From Gardnerella kenyensis (GTDB taxonomy: Bacteria; Actinomycetota; Actinomycetes; Actinomycetales; Bifidobacteriaceae), in the NCBI GenBank assembly GCA_003585735.1, contig NQOH01000001.1:221705-227755 (forward strand): 6,051 nucleotides of DNA. Reading direction: 5' to 3'. Below, piece after piece: positions 1 to 4,403 of the stretch. Numbering within the stretch: position 1 is the first letter of the stretch; every line of letters starts with the position of its first letter. The notes below the pieces were generated by a model that was given only the letters and a program-made list of their open reading frames with translations, did not search any database and had not been told where the DNA came from. A program made the translations under genes and the position numbers.

Positions 1-1220
1 CGAGGCAACTGCATAATAGCAAGCCAAGGAAGTATCAACCTAATCCAAGCAACGTAAGGATGCTTGGCAAAAAGTGAATACAATGCTCCTACTAATGATG
101 TTGGCAAACTGCAAAGCCAAATTAAAGGCCATAGAAGCATGCGAGTATCAGTGTATTTATAACGCTGATTTGCTATTAAAGAATATCCGATTCCGTTACT
201 AATGCCAGATTTTTCAGAAGTTCTTGCTTCTCCACCTCTAGTACGAAGACCTTCCAATCGTGCTCTTCTATGCGCAATACGCGCAGAAGGCACAACTACT
301 ACTCGCCCACCAGAAAGGCATACTCTACGGCAAAAATCTCTTGACTCACCAAAAGTTGTCATCCAAGGCTGAGTTCCACGTAAAGTCTGCCATGCTGTTA
401 ATGTAACTAAAGATCCAGCCAATGAAACTGCATACACATCGCCGCGGCCATCATACTGCTCTTGATCAGGTTCACCATCAACTGTAAGAGTGTGCACAGT
501 GTGATGCCATGCGTACATGCCAACATTATGAAGGATTTTTCCATCCCAATCCACTTGCTTAGCACCTATTACAGATGCTGTTGGATTATTATGCCAAGTT
601 TCGCACAACGCTTCTAAGCAATGCGCGTCTTGAGGTCGAGAATCATCGTGCAAAAGCCACAATGCGGACACTCCAGCACATGGCAATAGTTTTCTCAAAG
701 ACTTCTCAATTGCGTCACCAAACGAATGTGCTGAAGAGATAGGAATAATAATAACGCGCATTGTTTTACGCCCAATGCTGTTATTGTAGCTAACATTTGG
801 CTTATACTTTGCGTTACTATTTTCAACACTATTATTTTTATTATTTTTAATACTGGTATTAGATTCAATATTATTTTTATAAGACAATCTGGAATCACGA
901 GCTATTGCCGAATTAGAAGTAACCATGTTTGTAAAAGACATGGAATCAAGCTGGATTTCCACAGTAGTTTGCATAGTTTGCTTCACACGATTTGCGCAAT
1001 CAACAATAACCAAAGTTCCAGGAAAAACTGACTGGCTTAGCACAGCTTTTAAAGTGTCTTGATAAAAGCGCGTATCTCGCTCTACACACATCATTGCCAT
1101 AATTGAAGAATCTACTTCGTTAGGGCGTGCTGTTTTCGCAGTAGAAAGCACTTTTAAAACTTCGTCTTCAAAGGCATTAGTATGAGCGATTATTGAATCC
1201 ATAATTACCAGTTTACGCAT
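1..1220 (-). CDS. GT2-family membrane glycosyltransferase, N-terminal part (gene continues past the left edge)
   Basis: The frame reads without a stop from ATG at 1220 to the window edge, giving 406 codons plus two bases. Likely role: sugar transfer from a nucleotide-sugar or lipid-linked donor to a cell-envelope glycopolymer at the cytoplasmic membrane. Seen: a GT2-like start at residues 41-74 (MAMMCVERD through VIVD, with Asp74 as the probable nucleotide-binding Asp), LLHDD at 189-193 as the DxD-type metal/sugar site, an acceptor-side stretch at 290-300 (GESRDFCRRV), and VVVVPSARIAHR at 307-318, a typical end of the catalytic fold. Hydrophobic segments at about 363-385 and 389-406 suggest membrane helices, so a multi-pass C-terminal part is likely missing. 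Residues 112-150 are an Asn/Ser/Lys-rich insertion. No Shine-Dalgarno precedes ATG 1220; an in-frame GTG at 1238 is an alternative and a TAA at 1256-1254 closes the frame. The family is fairly sure; donor and acceptor are unknown. Confidence 0.85.
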   Translation of the reverse strand, partial: MRKLVIMDSIIAHTNAFEDEVLKVLSTAKTARPNEVDSSIMAMMCVERDTRFYQDTLKAVLSQSVFPGTLVIVDCANRVKQTMQTTVEIQLDSMSFTNMVTSNSAIARDSRLSYKNNIESNTSIKNNKNNSVENSNAKYKPNVSYNNSIGRKTMRVIIIPISSAHSFGDAIEKSLRKLLPCAGVSALWLLHDDSRPQDAHCLEALCETWHNNPTASVIGAKQVDWDGKILHNVGMYAWHHTVHTLTVDGEPDQEQYDGRGDVYAVSLAGSLVTLTAWQTLRGTQPWMTTFGESRDFCRRVCLSGGRVVVVPSARIAHRRARLEGLRTRGGEARTSEKSGISNGIGYSLIANQRYKYTDTRMLLWPLIWLCSLPTSLVGALYSLFAKHPYVAWIRLILPWLAIMQLP

Positions 1221-1250
1221 GGGGTAGGTATCCAGCACAACACAGACAGT

Positions 1251-1283
1251 TTTTTAATAGATTTTTAATAAATTTTTAATATA
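1251..1283. repeat. Three phased T-tract repeats, period 11 bp
   Basis: Three consecutive 11-bp units begin at 1251, 1262 and 1273: TTTTTAATAGA, TTTTTAATAAA and TTTTTAATATA. The first nine bases are identical in all three. T-tracts in step with the helical repeat are known to bend DNA, so this may be an intrinsically curved segment, close to the glycosyltransferase start. On the minus strand each unit contains TATTAA, which could also act as a -10 element. The repeat is seen directly; bending and promoter function are inference. Confidence 0.75.
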
Positions 1284-1325
1284 TATTTTGGCTAAAAAGC
1301 ATGTCTAAATCTCAATGGCACGTAC

Positions 1326-1331
1326 TATACT
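1326..1331 (+). promoter_or_regulatory. Candidate -10 box (TATACT) for the first LCP gene
   Basis: TATACT matches the sigma-70-type TATAAT at five of six positions and lies 116 nt before the preferred ATG. No good -35 hexamer sits 16-18 bp upstream. A second candidate, TACAAT at 1379-1384, also matches five of six and would give a shorter leader. The sequence alone does not choose between them. Confidence 0.3.
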
Positions 1332-1347
1332 GTCTGCTTATATGTGT

Positions 1348-1377
1348 TCATTCGGATACTAACATTATTCCGCATGA
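1348..1377. repeat. Imperfect inverted repeat, possible operator or leader hairpin
   Basis: The arms at 1348-1356 (TCATTCGGA) and 1369-1377 (TCCGCATGA) pair at eight of nine positions, with one T/C mismatch, across a 12-nt centre. It lies between the two -10 candidates, so it could be a repressor site or, if transcription starts near 1338, a stem in the mRNA leader. No T-run follows it, so it is not a terminator. Confidence 0.4.
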
Positions 1378-1402
1378 TTACAATAAAAACGAAGCTAAAA
1401 AA

Positions 1403-1424
1403 TAGAAGCAAAATAGAATACACG
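1403..1424 (+). repeat. Two 11-bp units related to the inter-LCP tandem repeat
   Basis: TAGAAGCAAAA (1403-1413) is followed directly by TAGAATACACG (1414-1424). The second unit shares the TAGAATAC core with three of the five units at 2909-2961. The last unit ends 23 nt before ATG 1448. The similarity is seen directly; a shared regulatory role for the two LCP genes is inference. Confidence 0.6.
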
Positions 1425-1437
1425 CCCTTATTGTGAA

Positions 1438-1443
1438 AGAAGG
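1438..1443 (+). promoter_or_regulatory. Shine-Dalgarno that favours the ATG start at 1448
   Basis: AGAAGG ends 4 nt before ATG 1448. The longer frame opens at GTG 1433, which has no purine-rich site upstream and would put this ribosome-binding site inside the coding region. The second LCP gene shows the same arrangement. Confidence 0.65.
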
Positions 1444-1447
1444 TACG

Positions 1448-2875
1448 ATGGTAACTTCACGGTATCCTGAAGGCATGCAGTACCAATCAGACGAAGATTG
1501 GAATTCAAATACTCCGCATCACAGCCTCGGTTATCGCATGAATAACCGCGCACGCAAGATACTGTGTATACTTATCATCTCAGTTATTACTTTCTTTTCA
1601 ACTATTATTGCTGCTGTATGGATGGATTTTTCTTCAACCATACAAAACCGTGTTGTAAATGTAATCTCTCAAGATAAGCAAACTAATCAAATTCTTGATG
1701 CGAATGAAGGAAAGCCTGTAACTTTCCTAGTTCTTGGACAAGATTCGCGCGACGGAAATAATAGAAGCTTCACGCACGATAACGAAATAGGCGATCATCA
1801 ATCTGACACAACAATGGTTGTGCAGATTAGCGCTGATAGATCATTTATGAATATAGTTTCTATTCCGCGAGATTCTATGGTTAATGCTCCATCATGCGAA
1901 ACTTCAAAGGGTATTATTCCAGCTCGTAGTCATGTAATGTTTAATTCTATTTTCGCTAGCGGCTACGCGCACGGCGGAGATTTAGCTTCAGCAGCATCAT
2001 GCTCGTTAAAAGCTGTAAATTATCTTACTGGATTGAATATTCACCACTTTATTGTTACAGATTTTAGCGGCTTGAGTAATATGATTGACGCCATTGGTGG
2101 CGTTTCATTGTGCATTCCAGTTAGTACTCGCGATAGGTACACGGGAGTCAACTTTAAGCAAGGTATGCAGCATTTAGACGGACGACTTGCAACACAATAC
2201 GCAAGAATGCGTCACGATACAGCAAGTGACGGTTCCGACATTATGCGAACCACAAGGCAGCAGTACTTAATTAAGCAACTTGTGCATCAAGCTTTATCTA
2301 AAAACCTGTTTACGCAAACTCCTGAACTATATCAGCTTGCTAAATCTGCACTTAAATCTCTTAATATTAGCGAAGGTATGGCAGATGCAGGCACATTAGT
2401 TGGTCTTGCGTTGAGTATGCGTAAAATAAACACTTCCCATATTTATGCTCGCACTGTTCCTGTTGTTCCAGACGCAGCTGATCCGAATAGGGTTGTTTGG
2501 TCCGATGACGCATACAGCATATGGGATAAAATGCGCGAAAATAAGCCATTGTCATTAAGGCCAAACGACACTAATAATAAAAATAAGAAGTCAGCTAATA
2601 AGAATAAGAATAAAAAAGACGTCTCTAATGACGACGAAGATATAAGCGAGAACGAGAAACTTAATCGTCTTCCTTCACAAAATAAGAATACGGGAACTGT
2701 GGATCCAAAGTCAGGATTAATAAAAACATCTCAAGGAAGTCTTATTGATCCAAATACTGGAGGAATTGTTAATCCTACGGACGGCACAATTCACGATCCA
2801 CAAACCGGTCAATATGTGGGCATTGCTGATCGTTATGTGAATAACGTGTTATGCGCTGTTCCAAAAAGCAAATAA
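1448..2875 (+). CDS. LytR-CpsA-Psr (LCP) family glycopolymer transferase, first copy
   Basis: A 475-residue membrane-anchored LCP protein. The family transfers polyprenyl-phosphate-linked glycopolymers to peptidoglycan or protein outside the membrane. Seen: a short cytoplasmic N-terminus (about 37 residues), one membrane helix at about 38-59, and an LCP domain at about 92-290. Hallmarks are LGQDSRDG (96-103), SDTT with Asp120, IPRDS (139-143, Arg141 and Asp142), LDG (243-245), ARMR (Arg253, Arg255) and the helix with Asp264, Arg267, Arg270 and Gln271. All expected charged active-site residues appear present. The extracellular tail is unusual: a Lys/Asn block (373-390), an acidic block (395-403), then three DPx(S/T)G repeats (419-454). 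No LytR_C domain is visible. The ectodomain has four Cys (150, 185, 222, 469). The longer frame from GTG 1433 adds five residues without ribosome-binding support. It may be co-transcribed with the next LCP gene, since no terminator lies between them. The family is sure; the acceptor and polymer are unknown. Confidence 0.93.
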   Translation: MVTSRYPEGMQYQSDEDWNSNTPHHSLGYRMNNRARKILCILIISVITFFSTIIAAVWMDFSSTIQNRVVNVISQDKQTNQILDANEGKPVTFLVLGQDSRDGNNRSFTHDNEIGDHQSDTTMVVQISADRSFMNIVSIPRDSMVNAPSCETSKGIIPARSHVMFNSIFASGYAHGGDLASAASCSLKAVNYLTGLNIHHFIVTDFSGLSNMIDAIGGVSLCIPVSTRDRYTGVNFKQGMQHLDGRLATQYARMRHDTASDGSDIMRTTRQQYLIKQLVHQALSKNLFTQTPELYQLAKSALKSLNISEGMADAGTLVGLALSMRKINTSHIYARTVPVVPDAADPNRVVWSDDAYSIWDKMRENKPLSLRPNDTNNKNKKSANKNKNKKDVSNDDEDISENEKLNRLPSQNKNTGTVDPKSGLIKTSQGSLIDPNTGGIVNPTDGTIHDPQTGQYVGIADRYVNNVLCAVPKSK

Positions 2876-2908
2876 GCGAATGGAAGAGTAAAAATACGTT
2901 TCACTTAC

Positions 2909-2961
2909 TAGAATACGCATAGAATACGTGTAGTAACGCGTAGAATACTCGTAGGATACGC
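2909..2961 (+). repeat. Five-unit tandem repeat, consensus TAGAATACGYR, period about 11 bp
   Basis: Consecutive units are TAGAATACGCA (2909), TAGAATACGTG (2920), TAGTAACGCG (2931, one base shorter), TAGAATACTCG (2941) and TAGGATACGC (2952). A degenerate sixth, TAAAAATAG, follows at 2962. The array fills the middle of the 155-bp gap between the LCP genes and ends 69 nt before ATG 3031. Period 11 would place each unit on the same face of the helix. TAG falls in all three frames, so the array also stops any read-through translation. No terminator hairpin with a T-run was found in this gap. Confidence 0.85.
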
Positions 2962-2990
2962 TAAAAATAGTTTATATACGATTGAAACAG

Positions 2991-3013
2991 TCAACGATAA
3001 TTATAAACGTTGA
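2991..3013 (+). promoter_or_regulatory. Inverted repeat enclosing a -10-like box ahead of the second LCP gene
   Basis: TCAACG (2991-2996) and CGTTGA (3008-3013) are perfect 6-bp inverted arms 11 bp apart. TATAAA (3002-3007) lies between them and matches TATAAT at five positions. TTGAAA at 2982-2987 resembles a -35 box, but the spacer is only 14 bp. A start near 3014 would give a leader of about 17 nt that still includes the Shine-Dalgarno at 3022. A protein bound to the arms would cover the promoter. The arms are seen; promoter and operator functions are inferred. Confidence 0.4.
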
Positions 3014-3021
3014 ACGCATTT

Positions 3022-3027
3022 GGAGGA
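3022..3027 (+). promoter_or_regulatory. Shine-Dalgarno that favours the ATG start at 3031
   Basis: GGAGGA is a strong ribosome-binding site; its GGAGG core ends 4 nt before ATG 3031. The longer frame from TTG 3010 would translate this site as Gly-Gly and has no purine-rich site of its own upstream. Confidence 0.75.
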
Positions 3028-3030
3028 TGC

Positions 3031-4332
3031 ATGAATTCGCAATTGCATAAGGATGACGGTTATGATGACGAAAACCCGCCAATCTTCACTCCTTCACACA
3101 ATGCGAATTCAGCTCCTTACGCTGTTCCCCCAAGTTTTACTCCAAATCGAGCTAAGCAAGTAAGACAATCAAATAACAATACGAATGCGAATCAAGCACC
3201 ATCATTCGCTCCTGCATCGCATAGAATTCGTAATATTAAGTCGTCTGAGCCTAAAATTATTAAGGTTGCTAACTATGCTCCATCCAATAATCCAACTCAA
3301 TTAAATCAAGTAAATAATGCTTCATATTTAAGAAATCAATCATCTGATGCTGGTTTCAATAGCAATTCTTTTAAATCGCCACTTCGCCCACACCGCTTTT
3401 TGCACGCATTTTTTGCTTTAGTTGCAGTGTTAGCAATAGTGTGCGTTGCAATAGGAGCATATTCGTGGAATTGGGTTGATTCTCATATTAATCGCACACA
3501 ATGGCTTACGAACACACCTAGCACGCAAGGAACAGCATGGCTTATATTAGGCTCCGATCAGCGCGAAGGTGCAGAAGCTAAAGAAATCACAGGATTTAGA
3601 ACCGACACTATTCTCGTTTTAACTAAACCAAATAACGGAAATAGCTCACTTATTTCTATTCCTCGTGACTCTTTAGTGTCGCTAAACGGAAAACAAATGA
3701 AAATAAATGCTGTTGCACAATACGCTGGAAACAAAGCGCTTACGTCAACAATTGAAACTATTACCGGACACAGAATTGATCATGTTGCCGAAATACGTTT
3801 TGACGGTTTAACAAACGTAGTTAATGCACTTGATGGTATTGATTTGTGCTATAACCGCACTGTAAGCGATAGATTTAGCGGCTTAAACTGGACGGCAGGA
3901 TGTCATCATGTTGATGGAGCCACGGCACTTGCTTTTTCGCGCATGCGCTATGCTGATCCGCAATCTGACTTTGGACGCGCCGCACGCCAGCGCATGGTTA
4001 TTGCAGCTATTATGAAAAAAGCTTTAGATCACAAAACTCTTACTAATTTTGGAAAAGCAAAAAAGATTGCAGAAACTGGTCTTGCATCTGTTCTTCTTGA
4101 CGAAAAATCAAATCCTGCAACATTGTGGCAAATGGCTCAAGCTTTTAAGGATGCAACAGGTCCTAAAGGAGTAACCGGAACGGTATATTGGACTAATCCT
4201 GATTATAGAGTGCAAGGAATCGGATCTTCTGTTCTTCTTGACGATGTTAAAAATACTGAATTATTTAATGAATTAGCATCGGGAGCTCACAAGCCGGGAG
4301 CGGTTGGTCCGCTAGCAGAACTCACTAAGTAA
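3031..4332 (+). CDS. LytR-CpsA-Psr (LCP) family glycopolymer transferase, second copy
   Basis: A 433-residue LCP protein, paralogous to the one just upstream. Seen: an unusually long cytoplasmic N-terminus (about 120 residues) rich in Asn, Pro, Gln and Ser; one membrane helix at about 124-145; and an LCP domain at about 167-335. Hallmarks are LGSDQREG (173-180), FRTDT (Arg190, Asp192), IPRDS (Arg212, Asp213), VDG (294-296), SRMR (Arg304, Arg306) and the helix with Asp313, Arg316, Arg319 and Gln320. The expected catalytic residues look intact. The ectodomain has exactly two Cys, 273 (DLCYN) and 291 (AGCHHVDG), which could form a disulfide. The first copy has Met240 at the position matching Cys291. 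The tail after the domain is short and lacks the repeats of the first copy. The N-terminus carries four F/Y-T/A-P motifs. The protein probably attaches a surface glycopolymer to the wall; whether the two copies serve different polymers is unknown. Confidence 0.93.
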   Translation: MNSQLHKDDGYDDENPPIFTPSHNANSAPYAVPPSFTPNRAKQVRQSNNNTNANQAPSFAPASHRIRNIKSSEPKIIKVANYAPSNNPTQLNQVNNASYLRNQSSDAGFNSNSFKSPLRPHRFLHAFFALVAVLAIVCVAIGAYSWNWVDSHINRTQWLTNTPSTQGTAWLILGSDQREGAEAKEITGFRTDTILVLTKPNNGNSSLISIPRDSLVSLNGKQMKINAVAQYAGNKALTSTIETITGHRIDHVAEIRFDGLTNVVNALDGIDLCYNRTVSDRFSGLNWTAGCHHVDGATALAFSRMRYADPQSDFGRAARQRMVIAAIMKKALDHKTLTNFGKAKKIAETGLASVLLDEKSNPATLWQMAQAFKDATGPKGVTGTVYWTNPDYRVQGIGSSVLLDDVKNTELFNELASGAHKPGAVGPLAELTK

Positions 4333-4341
4333 ACTTACCTT

Positions 4342-4350
4342 TTATCCACA
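4342..4350 (+). other. Perfect consensus DnaA-box sequence (TTATCCACA)
   Basis: TTATCCACA is identical to the strong consensus DnaA box. It lies 10 nt after the second LCP stop codon and overlaps the first base of the AAGGAG at 4350. It is a single copy in a small gap, so it is not an origin. It could be a DnaA-controlled regulatory site or chance: about one such 9-mer is expected per 20 windows of this size on both strands. Confidence 0.45.
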
Positions 4351-4364
4351 AGGAGCACAAATTA

Positions 4365-4403
4365 TTGAAATATGATTTGCAACGTTGCAATCTTAGACTA
4401 TGA
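4365..4403 (+). CDS. Possible 12-codon leader ORF overlapping the ATPase start
   Basis: A TTG-started frame encodes MKYDLQRCNLRL and ends at TGA 4401-4403, sharing ATGA with the ATPase start at 4400. AAGGAG at 4350-4355 precedes it by 9 nt, which is good spacing, while the ATPase ATG itself has no Shine-Dalgarno. The arrangement fits translational coupling by termination and re-initiation. A competing reading is ATG 4372, encoding MICNVAILDYERGI, which is 16 nt from the same site. If transcription starts near 4383 from the -10 box at 4371, neither leader would be translated. The layout is seen; expression is inference. Confidence 0.35.
   Translation: MKYDLQRCNLRL
4371..4376 (+). promoter_or_regulatory. 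Candidate -10 box (TATGAT) for the ATPase gene
   Basis: TATGAT matches TATAAT at five of six positions and abuts the palindrome at 4377. A start about 7 nt downstream (near 4383) would leave a leader of roughly 17 nt with no Shine-Dalgarno. No clear -35 box lies 16-18 bp upstream. Confidence 0.35.
4377..4390. promoter_or_regulatory. Perfect 14-bp palindrome with central CG, candidate operator
   Basis: TTGCAACGTTGCAA is fully self-complementary, begins directly after the TATGAT box and ends 9 nt before the ATPase ATG. Even palindromes with a central CG are typical of LacI/GalR-family operators, a group common in bifidobacteria. With no loop it would make a poor RNA hairpin, so a DNA-binding dimer is the likelier reader. 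Its inner CAACG/CGTTG also appears as the split arms at 2991-3013. Confidence 0.5.

Larger units (their letters stand above)
1221..1447. other. Divergent intergenic region between the glycosyltransferase and first LCP gene
   Basis: These 227 bp hold no convincing gene. They must carry the promoters for both the leftward glycosyltransferase gene and the rightward LCP gene. The left part (about 1250-1290) is almost pure A/T with phased T-tracts. The middle carries -10-like boxes and an imperfect inverted repeat, and the right end carries two 11-bp units related to the tandem array ahead of the second LCP gene. No rho-independent terminator was seen, as expected between divergent genes. Confidence 0.7.

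Noticed and set aside
695..898. 67-codon minus-strand ORF
   Set aside because: It lies in another frame inside the glycosyltransferase gene, over its AT-rich insertion; the glycosyltransferase frame has clear GT2 motifs and this one has none.
1433..1447. GTG start for the first LCP gene
   Set aside because: It has no Shine-Dalgarno and would swallow the AGAAGG that correctly precedes ATG 1448.
2367..2564. 65-codon minus-strand ORF
   Set aside because: It is antisense to the first LCP gene, shows no recognisable domain and has no ribosome-binding site that I could see.
2876..2908. Possible terminator after the first LCP gene
   Set aside because: The only pairing seen, AGTAAA with TTTCACT, is short and bulged and has no T-run after it.
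2909..2961. CRISPR-like array
   Set aside because: Units are only 11 bp and directly abutting, with no spacers.
3010..3030. TTG start for the second LCP gene
   Set aside because: It would translate the strong GGAGGA at 3022-3027 and overlap the inverted-repeat arm; ATG 3031 fits better.
4342..4350. Replication origin
   Set aside because: A single DnaA box with no cluster, no AT-rich unwinding element and no dnaA or dnaN gene nearby.
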